DNA of 64,000 nt, from positions 6,304 to 70,303 of the forward strand of contig SHYX01000024.1 of assembly GCA_009692585.1 (NCBI GenBank), given 5' to 3'. Position numbers and translations under genes: made by a program. Source of the stretch: Myxococcales bacterium (GTDB lineage Bacteria; Myxococcota; UBA796; SXON01). The notes beneath the pieces were generated by a model. The model saw nothing but the letters and a program-made list of their open reading frames with translations, was not told where the DNA came from and searched no databases. Shown here piece after piece: positions 8,311-16,493 of this stretch (position 1 is the first letter of the stretch; each line of letters starts with the position of its first letter).

Positions 8311-9999
8311 ATGCTCGTGTCCGTCGTCAGCCTGCTCTCACTGGGCGCTTGCCCTGCCATCCCCACCGATGACGGGTCGGACAGCGGCGAGGACGGCGGG
8401 GACGCGGTCATCGATGTCGACGAGGACGGCTACGCGCTGGCTGACGACTGCGATGACACGGATGCCTCCGTCAATCCAGGTGTCGCGACCGATAGCTGCG
8501 ATGAGATCGACAACGATTGCGATGGCGAGACGGACGAGGACCCCGACCTGGTGTGGTACCCCGACGGCGACCACGATGGCTACGGCGCTGCGGGCGCCGG
8601 TGTCACGGCGTGCCTTGCACCGGTCGGCCACGGCGCGGGCGATAGCGATTGCGACGACGCCGACCCGGGCACCTGGCCGAGCGCCGACGAGCGGTGCGAC
8701 GAACTGGACAACGACTGCGACGGCCTGGTTGACGAGGGGCTTCCGCTGGAGGCCCCGTTCTGGCTCGACGGCGACGAGGATGGCGCGGGTGACGCGGGTA
8801 CCATCGACTACAACTGCGGGCTGCCGCTCAAGAGGGGCACTGCGGCAAACGGTTTCGACTGTGACGATCGCGACTCGGACAATCCGGCTTGGGTGGACAT
8901 CGCGGCTGGGAGCGGGGCGGGCACGGCGACGGACCCCTTTGGGACGATCGCGGACGGGCTTCGGAGCGGCAGGACGTGCGTCATCGTCGCGGCGGGCGAG
9001 TACGTCGAGGACCTCGAGTGGCCGCGTGGGGATGTCTGGGTTCGCGGCGTAGGTGGGGCCAGCGCAACCACGATTCGCGGATCGGGCACGGCGCCGGTGG
9101 TGACTGTCGCTTTGGGCAGTTCGAGCCTGTCCACGCTCGACGGGTTCACGATCACCGGCGGGGGCGGTCGCAAGACCGAAAGCTCGTCGGTGGTCATCGG
9201 GGTGACCACCCGGTACACCCGCTACTACGGAGGCGGCGTCCAAGTCGGCATCGGGAGTGCCATCACACTGCGTGATGTGGTGGTGCAGGACAACGTGCTT
9301 CCGGAGTACGCCGCGACCAGCTCGGACGCAGGGAACTACGTCACGCAAAGCTACGGGGGCGGGGTGTACGTCCAGGGTGGTTCGCTGACCCTCGACGGCG
9401 GCGCCGTTCGCGGAAACTACGCGTACAACGGGGGTGGAGTGTACGTCACCGGGGGCGGGAGCCTCAGCAGCCAACGCTTCTTGCTGGCCGAGAACTCGGC
9501 CTACGCTTGGGCCGGCTTGTACGGCGACCAAGGGAGCAAGATCACGTTGGTGACAACCATCGTGAATGCGAATGCGCCGGCCACTTCCCCTGGCGGGTTG
9601 TCCGTTTACGAGTCCACCCTGGTCCTGACGCATGTCAACGTGCTCGCCCACGACTATGGCATTTACGCGCGCGGCTCCAATATCGTTGCTTACGCCTCGA
9701 TCTTCGATGGGAACGCCTACGGCGTCCAGGCTTCGACGACCACCTTTTCCGCGAGCTACAATGCAATGGACAGCGACCGGGTGGACTACACCGGCGTGAC
9801 CGACCCCACGGGCATCGAGGGAAACCTGCGCAGCTCTTGTTTGTTCGCCAGTTTTGTCGATGACGCCGATGCGGACAACGACGACCTTGGTCTGGGGACG
9901 GGCTCCCCGTGCATCGACGCGGCTGATCCCAGCGAGGCGGATGGAGATGGGTCGATTGCGGATATCGGGGCGTATGGGGGCGTGGACGCGGCCCTCTGA
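8311..9999 (+). CDS. Aspartate-repeat / beta-helix lipoprotein
   Basis: This 562-residue protein begins with a short type II signal peptide (lipobox LSLGAC, Cys14). Three MopE-type metal-binding units follow (about residues 40-200), with DxDxDGY ... DCDD ... NDCDG ... DE spacing expected to bind Ca2+. The rest is a right-handed beta-helix-like region. It opens with GTATDPFGTIADGL, as in DUF1565/pectate-lyase-like proteins, and has Gly- and Tyr-rich rungs such as YGGGVYV. Extracellular surface attachment by a lipid anchor is likely. The ATG at 8311 was chosen because the signal peptide starts there and AGGAG lies just upstream; longer in-frame extensions run into the regulator gene. Function is unknown; a structural or adhesive role is an inference. 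Confidence 0.88.
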   Translation: MLVSVVSLLSLGACPAIPTDDGSDSGEDGGDAVIDVDEDGYALADDCDDTDASVNPGVATDSCDEIDNDCDGETDEDPDLVWYPDGDHDGYGAAGAGVTACLAPVGHGAGDSDCDDADPGTWPSADERCDELDNDCDGLVDEGLPLEAPFWLDGDEDGAGDAGTIDYNCGLPLKRGTAANGFDCDDRDSDNPAWVDIAAGSGAGTATDPFGTIADGLRSGRTCVIVAAGEYVEDLEWPRGDVWVRGVGGASATTIRGSGTAPVVTVALGSSSLSTLDGFTITGGGGRKTESSSVVIGVTTRYTRYYGGGVQVGIGSAITLRDVVVQDNVLPEYAATSSDAGNYVTQSYGGGVYVQGGSLTLDGGAVRGNYAYNGGGVYVTGGGSLSSQRFLLAENSAYAWAGLYGDQGSKITLVTTIVNANAPATSPGGLSVYESTLVLTHVNVLAHDYGIYARGSNIVAYASIFDGNAYGVQASTTTFSASYNAMDSDRVDYTGVTDPTGIEGNLRSSCLFASFVDDADADNDDLGLGTGSPCIDAADPSEADGDGSIADIGAYGGVDAAL

Positions 10000-10020
10000 C
10001 CCTCCCGGCCGAAATCGCCC

Positions 10021-10288
10021 GCCCAAAGGTCCTTCAGTTGTTCATGCGCGGCGTGACCGTGACCGTGATCGGTGTTTTCGGCCCGCCGGCGCGCGTCGAG
10101 CTGGTCGTCGGTGACCAGGTAGAGCACGTCGTCGAGCTTGCACGCCCAGAGCCCGCCAAGTTCAGGCTCCTTTTCGCAGAGCGTCACCGAGTGGCCGGCC
10201 CGGGCAAGAGCAGCGCTGAGGTGAGCCCCGCGGGGCCGCCTCCGAGGACTACGATTCGTAGCCGACGGCCTGGCTTCAGTGCGCCCAC
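10021..10288 (-). pseudogene. Remnant of FAD/NAD(P)-dependent oxidoreductase N-terminus, one-base frameshift
   Basis: Reading the minus strand from a GTG at 10288 gives a Rossmann start, RIVVLGGGPAGLTSAL, that runs into a stop after about 30 codons. Shifting frame by one base near 10212-10215 continues the fold as LARAGHSVTLCEKEPELGG followed by LWACKLDD. Restoring a single missing base joins the two halves into a normal dinucleotide-binding beta-alpha-beta unit with the acidic end of strand 2 (CEKEPELGG). Only about 90 codons remain before the end of the neighbouring convergent gene, whereas complete enzymes of this type exceed 350 residues. It lies three bases after the stop of the small lipoprotein gene, so it was probably once in an operon with it. 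The left boundary is uncertain. Confidence 0.7.
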
Positions 10289-10291
10289 CCC

Positions 10292-10906
10292 TTAGGTCGG
10301 GTCGAGCAGGAGCGAGGCGAAAAAGGCGTTGGCTCCCACCGCGGCGCGCGACTCGGGTTCGGTGCCCAGCCACTGCACCATCACCAGGTGCGGACGGCGA
10401 AGGACGATGAGCGCCCGGACGTAGAAGGTGATTCCTTGCATGGTTGCGAATGCGTCGAAGGTCAGGCCTGGAAACCCACCCACCGTGACCGGCGCCTCGG
10501 AGGTCTTCGTGGCGCCAACATTGGCGATCGCACCGTCCCGCGCACCGTTGAGCATCGTCTGGGTGTCCTGCCCCGTGAACGCAAGCTCCGGGTACGTCGC
10601 CCCGTTGACCATCACGCATGTGCCGTTGTCCTGGCACGAAGTGTAGAGCGTGGTCGCGACATCGCCGAGTGCAGTGGGGATGTTCATCGTCTCAGACGTC
10701 GCAACCGGAAAGGCGGACGGGACGGTTATGGTGTACGCGTGGCCGACGTCGCGGACGACCTGCCCTGAGTTCACGGCAGGCGCAGCGAGGGCGACCTGCG
10801 GGGCTTCGCGGCCGCGGGAGGAGGTCTCTTTCGCGTAGCGCTGCAAGGCCTCGGGGATGCCGCAGGCGAGGCTGAGAAGTCCGAGGAAGCAGAGGGCGAA
10901 GCGCAT
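10292..10906 (-). CDS. Small lipoprotein, unknown function
   Basis: This 204-residue protein has a type II signal peptide ending in LSLAC (Cys15). The ATG at 10906 is preferred over one 13 codons earlier because it begins the signal peptide directly. The mature part has alternating hydrophobic stretches and two cysteines (YTSCQDNGTC), consistent with a small globular periplasmic domain. The section VPSAFPVATSETMNIPTAL and the last third (VTVGGFPGLTFDAFA ... FYVRALIVLRR) resemble the general pattern of small proteins of the PsbP/Mog1 or DUF1795 type, but this is only an impression. It diverges from the gene at 10940 across a 33-base gap and is followed immediately by a broken oxidoreductase gene. 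Confidence 0.8.
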   Translation of the reverse strand: MRFALCFLGLLSLACGIPEALQRYAKETSSRGREAPQVALAAPAVNSGQVVRDVGHAYTITVPSAFPVATSETMNIPTALGDVATTLYTSCQDNGTCVMVNGATYPELAFTGQDTQTMLNGARDGAIANVGATKTSEAPVTVGGFPGLTFDAFATMQGITFYVRALIVLRRPHLVMVQWLGTEPESRAAVGANAFFASLLLDPT

Positions 10907-10939
10907 GGCTCCCGGATATCCTCGGGGCTGGGAGTCGGC

Positions 10940-11314
10940 ATGCACCCTTGGCAGGTCATCGCGGAGGGGGAGTGGCCTGCTGCCGACGGTCTACCCTGGC
11001 GTCTGGCCTTGGACGTCGACCCCCGCCAGCGCACCGTGACGCTCGGCGCGAGGGTGCCCGGGGTCGGCGGGCTGGAGCTGCAGAGCGGCGCGATCTCCAG
11101 GAGCTTTTTCGAATGCGGCGCCCGCGATCTGTCCAGTGTCGCGACATGGCTGCGGACGGCGCCCCCGCAGTCCCTGCTGGCCAGGGTGGAGGCGGGCTTT
11201 TCGTGTGACGTTCTGTGGTCGGGCGACCCGGTCGTTGTCTGGAGTGAGGACGCATGGGAGGCGGGCCATGCCCTCTATCAGGGCGCTGCTGCCTTGCTTG
11301 CGGAGCCGGGCTGA
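10940..11314 (+). CDS. Hypothetical protein
   Basis: This 124-residue protein has no signal peptide or membrane helix and no family I recognise. Codon usage has the high third-position GC of its neighbours, and the predicted protein alternates hydrophobic and charged residues, so it looks genuinely coding. It is transcribed divergently from the lipoprotein gene at 10906 and is followed directly by the condensation-like gene, whose reading frame opens before this stop. The two are probably one transcript. Cytoplasmic location is likely. Confidence 0.65.
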   Translation: MHPWQVIAEGEWPAADGLPWRLALDVDPRQRTVTLGARVPGVGGLELQSGAISRSFFECGARDLSSVATWLRTAPPQSLLARVEAGFSCDVLWSGDPVVVWSEDAWEAGHALYQGAAALLAEPG

Positions 11315-11328
11315 CCCCCTCGCGGCCG

Positions 11329-12456
11329 GTGTTCGGCATCGAGCGCGCCTGGCTGGTCGCCGACCGGCTCTGGCCGCCGTTCGTGAACCAACTCGTCGTC
11401 CAGGGCGAGGCGACACCCGACCCGGACGCCTGGTCACGGGCGTTGGCCACGGTGCTCCCCCGCTGGCCGGCGGTCGGCGCCCGGTTGCGTGGCGTGGTGA
11501 GCCTCGCCCGCTGGTCGGCCGATGGGCCCCCGCCACGATTGTCGGTGGTCGACGGCGACCTGGGAACGCCAGGGCACCCCGCGTTGTCGCAGCCGCTGGA
11601 CGGCCGCACGGGCCCGGTCGTGGAAGTAGTGCTCGGCCCCGGCCACGTGGTTCTGCGCACCCACCACGCCCTCTTCGACGGGAGGGCGGCCTGGGCGTTG
11701 GCGGAGGACCTGGGCGCGGCGCTGCGCGGCGCTCCGGTTCGAGGCGCCGCCTTCGCGGAGGTGCGCGAACCGGCGTCGACCCCAGGGGTGCAGGCGACCG
11801 GTGACGTCCCGCTGGGGGTGTACGGGCCGGTCGACCTGACCGCGCCCCCACGCTGGACGCGGCGGACCCTGACGACACCGACCCGTGGACTGGTGCCGCG
11901 AGTCGCCCTCGGCCTGTCGCGGGCGCGCGGGGAGGCGCTGCGCATCTCGGTCCCCGTCGACCTCCGCGCGCCCGGCGATCGTGTCGCGGCGAACCTGACC
12001 GGGTTTGTCCGTGTCGCGGTCGCGCCGACCGACGACGTCGCGGACGTCGACCTGCGGCTGCGCGCGGCGCTCGCCTCGGAGCAAGCACGCGCCTCCGTCG
12101 CCGCCGCCGATGGCCTTCGGCATGTGCCGCTGTGGGTGCTCGGCGCGCTCGCCGGGAGGAGTGCCCGTGCCGAGCTCGCGACCGGCCGAGGCCGATCCTC
12201 CGCCGCCGTCTCCAACCTCGGTCGGCAGGACGCGGGCGTCGTGGATGGCGCTGGCTTCGTCGGCCGCGCGTTGTGGTGGATTCCCCCCACCAACCCCGGG
12301 TCCCCGTGTTTCCTGACGCTGACCGGCCATGGTAGGGGCGTCGAGCTGTGTGTCGGGCTGGCCGCCGGGCTTGGGGCATCTGGGCGGCTCGAGGCGTTGG
12401 CGGACGTGCTCGCGCTCGGCTTGTCTTCGCCGCTACCGCAACGCGGCGGCCAGTAG
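11329..12456 (+). CDS. Condensation-domain / acyltransferase-like protein
   Basis: This protein of about 375 residues has the HHxxxDG active-site signature of the CoA-dependent acyltransferase superfamily (THHALFDG, H112-H113-D117-G118 with the GTG start at 11329). That superfamily includes NRPS condensation domains, wax-ester synthases and PapA-type acyltransferases. A second typical segment, RISVPVDLRAPGDRVAANLTG split into shorter pieces, matches the conserved strand-loop (VPVDLR ... N) in the second half of these enzymes. With one domain and no carrier protein nearby, it more likely transfers an acyl group to a small alcohol or amine than makes a peptide. The frame opens at 11254 inside the previous gene; the GTG at 11329 is the first start after that stop. 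Its 3' end overlaps the convergent YhhN-like gene by 24 bases. Substrate unknown. Confidence 0.75.
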   Translation: MFGIERAWLVADRLWPPFVNQLVVQGEATPDPDAWSRALATVLPRWPAVGARLRGVVSLARWSADGPPPRLSVVDGDLGTPGHPALSQPLDGRTGPVVEVVLGPGHVVLRTHHALFDGRAAWALAEDLGAALRGAPVRGAAFAEVREPASTPGVQATGDVPLGVYGPVDLTAPPRWTRRTLTTPTRGLVPRVALGLSRARGEALRISVPVDLRAPGDRVAANLTGFVRVAVAPTDDVADVDLRLRAALASEQARASVAAADGLRHVPLWVLGALAGRSARAELATGRGRSSAAVSNLGRQDAGVVDGAGFVGRALWWIPPTNPGSPCFLTLTGHGRGVELCVGLAAGLGASGRLEALADVLALGLSSPLPQRGGQ

Positions 12457-13005
12457 AAAGAGGGCCCCGTAGTACGTTGTCATGACGACGGGCTCCGCGA
12501 TCGCCAGGGGGCGGACGAACCGATTGAAGGCCAACACGCCGTCCGAGATCAGGAAGCTCGCCGCGCCGGTGACGGCCAGGGGCGACAGGGTGCTCGCGGC
12601 CAGGGCCATGCCTCCGAGCGCGGTCACGTAGAGTGGAATCGCGACACGAAGCACGCCCTTGGTGCGCCAGCCGAGGCCGGCGGCCGCGGGCAGCAACACC
12701 GCCGTCAGCGCGACCGCGACCGCTTCCGGGGCGCTTCCCGTTCCGCGCTGCCAGAGCGCGGCGATCAGCAGCACGTGCCCCACCAGGAAGGCGCCCAGTC
12801 CATGCAGAAAGAACCTTGTTTTCTCGAGGAGGAACGCGTCCCCCGCCGCGCACGCCAGGAACGCGGCGGCTGCCACCCCCGAAACCGGCGCGACCGACAG
12901 CGCCAGCAGCAACGCGGGCACCACTTTCAAGGGGCCTTTCCCGCCGCGAAATACCGTGGTCAGGTGCGCGAGCGCGGCCACCAACGCCGCCCCCCACGCC
13001 CACAC
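12433..13005 (-). CDS. YhhN/TMEM86-family membrane protein (lysoplasmalogenase-like)
   Basis: This 190-residue, all-helical membrane protein has seven to eight hydrophobic segments. It has the family pattern of small residues and isolated acidic residues inside helices (CAAGDAFLL, FLISDGVLAFNRF), which form the putative active site in YhhN/TMEM86 proteins. Eukaryotic members hydrolyse the vinyl-ether bond of lysoplasmalogens; bacterial YhhN function is less certain. Myxobacteria make plasmalogens and ether lipids, so the activity would fit. The GTG at 13005 begins just after the stop of the glutaredoxin gene, with 4 bases between them. Longer in-frame starts lie inside that gene in a hydrophilic segment and were rejected. 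It is probably co-transcribed with the glutaredoxin. Confidence 0.8.
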   Translation of the reverse strand: MWAWGAALVAALAHLTTVFRGGKGPLKVVPALLLALSVAPVSGVAAAAFLACAAGDAFLLEKTRFFLHGLGAFLVGHVLLIAALWQRGTGSAPEAVAVALTAVLLPAAAGLGWRTKGVLRVAIPLYVTALGGMALAASTLSPLAVTGAASFLISDGVLAFNRFVRPLAIAEPVVMTTYYGALFLLAAALR

Positions 13006-13009
13006 GACG

Positions 13010-13267
13010 CTATGCGCCTTGGACGAGCGGCATGAACTGGCCCTTGGCGTCCAGGGCGCGCAGGTCGTCGTAGCCCCCGACGTGGGTCGTTTCGACGTAG
13101 ATCTGCGGCACCGTTCGCCGCCCGCATCTCTCGACCAGCGCCGCGCGGCCGTCATCATCGTCGGTCAGATCGATCTCCTGCCAGGGCACCTTTTTACCAT
13201 CCAGGAAACGCTTGGCCGCCACACAGTAGGGGCACCAGGTCGTGCTGTAAACGGTGACGGTCTTCAT
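13010..13267 (-). CDS. grxC: Glutaredoxin (Grx3/GrxC type)
   Basis: This 85-residue protein has the classic dithiol glutaredoxin layout: beta strand, CPYC redox motif (C12, C15), cis-Pro TVPQIY, and a glutathione-binding GGYDD. It reduces protein disulfides or glutathione-mixed disulfides in the cytoplasm. The ATG at 13267 is chosen because MKTVTVYSTTWCPYC begins the fold immediately; a 16-codon upstream extension has no counterpart in the family. Length is normal for Grx3-type proteins. It is followed at once by the YhhN-like gene. Confidence 0.95.
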   Translation of the reverse strand: MKTVTVYSTTWCPYCVAAKRFLDGKKVPWQEIDLTDDDDGRAALVERCGRRTVPQIYVETTHVGGYDDLRALDAKGQFMPLVQGA

Positions 13268-13314
13268 GGCGGAAGCGTAGGCGCGCCGAGGTTCTTCGGC
13301 AAGCCCCCGGGCCA

Positions 13315-13722
13315 CTAGTAGAGGTCAAGCGAGTAGATATCGCCCTCGCCGAGGGTGTCCTCGGCGACGAAGTCCACGATGTAGTCGTAGTAGTCGCAGT
13401 CGAGCCAGGTGCTGCGCGCCGGCCAGGCGGAGTACCAGGTGTTGCCACCGTCGTAGTCCAACGCGAAGGCGTCGACCCAGTCACCGGTGTAGCCGTCGTA
13501 GACGTCCGCGTAGACCGCGACGACGTCGTCGAGGCCGTTCTTGTCGAAAATATCAGCCTCAAACCACCATACATCGTCGTGGAGCGCCTCGTCGCGGTAG
13601 CACGAGGCATCGGCCCAGTCGATGACCGGCGCGACCTGGGGCGGGGGATCGTCAGGGTGAGTCGGAGCGTCGGTGTAGACGAAACAGCCGGAAGCGAAGA
13701 GGGCGGATGGGGCGAGGCGCAT
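13315..13722 (-). CDS. Small secreted acidic lipoprotein
   Basis: This 135-residue protein has a short type II signal peptide (lipobox ASGC, Cys13) and a strongly acidic, Tyr/Trp/Asp-rich mature part. Two further cysteines (SCYRDE and LDCDYYD) could form a disulfide. The composition (DDVWWFEADIFDKNG, DYDGGNTWYSAW) suggests a small beta-sandwich, possibly Ca2+-binding. It is not a member of the repeat family seen elsewhere in the window, and I do not recognise it. The ATG at 13722 begins the signal peptide. It diverges from the gene at 13823, so the 100-base gap must hold promoters for both. Confidence 0.7.
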   Translation of the reverse strand: MRLAPSALFASGCFVYTDAPTHPDDPPPQVAPVIDWADASCYRDEALHDDVWWFEADIFDKNGLDDVVAVYADVYDGYTGDWVDAFALDYDGGNTWYSAWPARSTWLDCDYYDYIVDFVAEDTLGEGDIYSLDLY

Positions 13723-13770
13723 GACGGACTCCTTGTTTGCTGGGGAACAGACGCGCCCAAAGACCTGGCA

Positions 13771-13800
13771 TTCACCTTTCATTCGTCGGTGCGATACACT
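13771..13800 (+). promoter_or_regulatory. Candidate sigma-70-type promoter
   Basis: TTCACC and TACACT are separated by 18 bases, 22 bases before the ATG at 13823. A CAGGAG ribosome-binding site lies between. It resembles TTGACA/TATAAT at 4 of 6 and 4 of 6 positions. Transcription would start close to 13807. Not tested experimentally. Confidence 0.4.
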
Positions 13801-13822
13801 TCAGAGTGTCCAGGAGCGCCCC

Positions 13823-15286
13823 ATGTCTCAGTCCCGCCCCGACGAGGGTGCGCTCAGAGTTGCATTCGCGGCCGGGCAGCGGGCGCGCGGCGCCGCGCTC
13901 GAGACCATACTCCTGCGCGCGAGCCGATTGCAGAGATGGATGACGCAGTCGGTCGATCCCGAGCTCAAAGCACAGCTTGCCGAGGACCGCAGACGACTTG
14001 CTGACGAGCTTTTGGACTGTCTCGCCGGGTGGAACGAACTGGGCGGCCGCATCGAGCTCGGAGACGTTGAGCTCGGAGCCGACGCACCCGTGGCGTCGCT
14101 GCGGCTCGGGGGGATGGTCGTCGTGCTCCCGTCGCCGGTCGAACCCGCCCCGATTCGCCAACCAGCCGCTCCCACCCCGCCGATCGTGTCGCGACCTCTG
14201 GTGGCGGCGGCCGACCGCTTGCGCGGGCTCGCGAGGCACTTCGAGGCCGGTGGGCAGATTCGGAGTGAAGGGGTGTCCGCCAGGTGGGAGGACCTGCTGG
14301 CCCGGGTCGTCGTCGACCTGGGCGCGCCGTCGGATGATGCCGACGCCGAGCTTCTGGCGCTGTTCAACGCCGTGCGTGAGGCCGACCGCTGGCGGGCGCT
14401 CCCCCGGGAGGTTCAGCGCACGCTGGTCGGGTTGGTGACGGCGCGGCTGCGTCGGGCGCAGGACGAGCTCGGCATCGGCGGCAGCCGCCTCGACGACACC
14501 TTTTCGATTCTCAGCGCCTGGTCCAAGCGCGAGCAGCCGGGGTGGGTCAACGGTCTGTCGCGCGGACATCTGCCCACCCGGGGCAGCTGGGGCGCTGACG
14601 CCGAGGCCTACTCGGCGCGGCTGCCCGCATCCGTAGCGCCGCCAGCCGTCAAGGAGAACCACGAGCGCCTGCTCTCGTCCCTGGTGGCCTTCCTTCCGGA
14701 GTTCGAAGAGGCGCCGACAGAGGCGCTGGACGCCGTCAACGCGCAATTCCGTTCGTTGGTCCGCAAGACCCTCGACGCGGGTGTGCGGTCGAGCGATCCC
14801 CGACTGGTGAAGCTCTGTCTGCCCCACGCCGAGCTGTTCGACGGGGTGGAGTTCCGCGGGCTGCGCAAGGCGCTCCGCGAAGAGGCCGAACCCGCGGAGG
14901 GCGAGGACGACGACAAGGCGCCCCTGCTTCCGTCAGACTGGGCGTGGTGGGGGCGTACGCGCCATCGCCGCGGGGTGATCGTCGGGGGTGACCCGCGCGA
15001 GCCAAATCGGGAGCGCCTCGAAAAAACCTTCGGCTTCGGCGAACTCGACTGGGTCGGCACCGAGTTCAAACGAAACGACCTCCAGACCGTCCGTGATCGC
15101 GTCCGCGCCGGTACGATCGACATCGTCATCATCCTCGGTTCCTTCGTGGGGCACGACGCGGACGAGGTGATCCTGCCGGCCGCGCGTGAGTGCGGTGTGG
15201 ACTGGGTGCACGTGGACAAGGGCTATGGCGTCGTCAGGGTGCGGCGGGCGATCGAGCGTTTCCTCGATCCGCTGGCGTCCCGGTAG
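13823..15286 (+). CDS. Unknown cytoplasmic protein with DUF2325-like C-terminal domain
   Basis: This 487-residue protein has no signal or membrane segment. The first 380 residues are mostly helical and charged, with a Pro-rich linker near residue 110, and match nothing I know. The last 100 residues form a small alpha/beta domain: strand GVIVGGDPREPN, then DIVIILGSFVGHDADEVIL, then VDWVHVDKGYG. This is the layout of DUF2325, whose members have VLIVGGD, then a strand ending near D/S and H, and may bind a nucleotide or metal. Start: the ATG at 13823 follows CAGGAG by seven bases; upstream in-frame codons belong to the promoter region. The gene is monocistronic and converges with an acyl-CoA dehydrogenase three bases away. 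Function unknown. Confidence 0.75.
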   Translation: MSQSRPDEGALRVAFAAGQRARGAALETILLRASRLQRWMTQSVDPELKAQLAEDRRRLADELLDCLAGWNELGGRIELGDVELGADAPVASLRLGGMVVVLPSPVEPAPIRQPAAPTPPIVSRPLVAAADRLRGLARHFEAGGQIRSEGVSARWEDLLARVVVDLGAPSDDADAELLALFNAVREADRWRALPREVQRTLVGLVTARLRRAQDELGIGGSRLDDTFSILSAWSKREQPGWVNGLSRGHLPTRGSWGADAEAYSARLPASVAPPAVKENHERLLSSLVAFLPEFEEAPTEALDAVNAQFRSLVRKTLDAGVRSSDPRLVKLCLPHAELFDGVEFRGLRKALREEAEPAEGEDDDKAPLLPSDWAWWGRTRHRRGVIVGGDPREPNRERLEKTFGFGELDWVGTEFKRNDLQTVRDRVRAGTIDIVIILGSFVGHDADEVILPAARECGVDWVHVDKGYGVVRVRRAIERFLDPLASR

Positions 15287-15289
15287 GGG

Positions 15290-16435
15290 TCACATCCCCG
15301 ACCACTTCGCGATGATCTCCTTCATGATCTCGCTCGAGCCACCGCCGATCGGCAGGATGCGGACGTCGCGGTAGGCGCGGGCGATGTCATACTCTTCGGT
15401 GAAGCCGTAACCGCCATGGAATTGGAGGCATTCATAAGCGACAACTTGAGATAGGTCCCCGGCAAACAGCTTGGCCATGCTGATCTCGAGCGTGGCCTCG
15501 TCGCCGCGGTTCATCTTGTCGACGGCGTGGTAGGTCAGCATCTGCGCGGCTTTGACCTTGGTCAGCAGCTCGGCGAATTTGTGCCGCCAGACCTGGAAGC
15601 CGACGATCGGCCTGCCGAACGCCATTCGGCTCTTCCCGTAGGCCAGCGCGTCGTGGATCTGGACCTCCATGCCCGAGGTGGCCATGAGCGCCCCGACGAG
15701 CCTCTCCCCCTGGAAGTTCCGCATGATGTAGGTGAAGCCGGCGTTTTCCCGTCCGATCAGGCAGGACTGGGGGATGCGGCAGTCTTCGAAGTGGAGAAGC
15801 GAGCTGTCGACCGAGCGCGTTCCCAGCTTGTCGATCTGCTTGCCGACGGTGAAACCCGGCGTGTTCGTGGGGAACAGCACCAGCGAGATGCCGCCGTGTC
15901 CGGCCTCGCCGGTGCGGACCGCGAGGATGAGGAAGTCGGCAAACGCTCCGTTGGTGATGAAGGTCTTGGCGCCGTTGATGACGTAGTCGCCGCCGTCCTT
16001 GCGGGCGGTCGTCGTGAGCGCCGCGACGTCGCTGCCGCAGCCAGGTTCGGTGATGCCCAGGGCGCCAATCAACTCGCCGGCGAAGGCCGCGGGGAGGTAG
16101 TCGCGCTTCTGCTCGGCGGTGCCGAGCTCAGCAATGACCGGGGTGCTGATGTCGGTGTGGACGAAGATGCTCATCGTCACGCCGCCGTTGCGCGCCCACG
16201 CGAGCTCTTCCACCATCGCGGTGTGGGTCCACCAATCCAGGCCAGCGCCGCCGATTTCCTCAGGAAAGCGGATGCCGAGTAGGCCGAGCCCGGCCATCTT
16301 CTTGAAGATCTCGCGGGCGGGCCACTGGCCGGCGTCGTCCCACTCTTTTCGGAAGGGGTACAGCTCGCGCATCACAAAGTCGCGAACGGTCTTGCGGAGG
16401 AGGGTGTGCTCGTCGGTGAAGGGAGGAAAGGCCAT
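15290..16435 (-). CDS. Acyl-CoA dehydrogenase
   Basis: This 381-residue flavoenzyme catalyses alpha,beta-dehydrogenation of acyl-CoA. Signature 1, ITEPGCGSD, is at 128-136. The C-terminal flavin/substrate motif is QFHGGYGFTEEYDIARAYRD. The usual short/medium-chain catalytic Glu just before the C-terminal helix is replaced (IGGGSSE in place of YEGTS). A conserved Glu is present in the FQGERLV helix (E244), the position used by long-chain and isovaleryl-CoA dehydrogenases. I therefore infer a long- or branched-chain substrate. The length is full and the ATG at 16435 is unambiguous. It diverges from the Sua5 gene. No beta-oxidation partners are adjacent. Confidence 0.92.
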   Translation of the reverse strand: MAFPPFTDEHTLLRKTVRDFVMRELYPFRKEWDDAGQWPAREIFKKMAGLGLLGIRFPEEIGGAGLDWWTHTAMVEELAWARNGGVTMSIFVHTDISTPVIAELGTAEQKRDYLPAAFAGELIGALGITEPGCGSDVAALTTTARKDGGDYVINGAKTFITNGAFADFLILAVRTGEAGHGGISLVLFPTNTPGFTVGKQIDKLGTRSVDSSLLHFEDCRIPQSCLIGRENAGFTYIMRNFQGERLVGALMATSGMEVQIHDALAYGKSRMAFGRPIVGFQVWRHKFAELLTKVKAAQMLTYHAVDKMNRGDEATLEISMAKLFAGDLSQVVAYECLQFHGGYGFTEEYDIARAYRDVRILPIGGGSSEIMKEIIAKWSGM

Positions 16436-16493
16436 GCGTGCAGGCTAACCGCGCGGTCGCCACCGAAAGCTGGCGAGGTGCGACCCACGCGCC

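Noticed and set aside
8338..10026. 562-codon minus-strand frame opposite the beta-helix lipoprotein
   Set aside because: Antisense of the Asp repeats and beta-helix; no recognisable protein.
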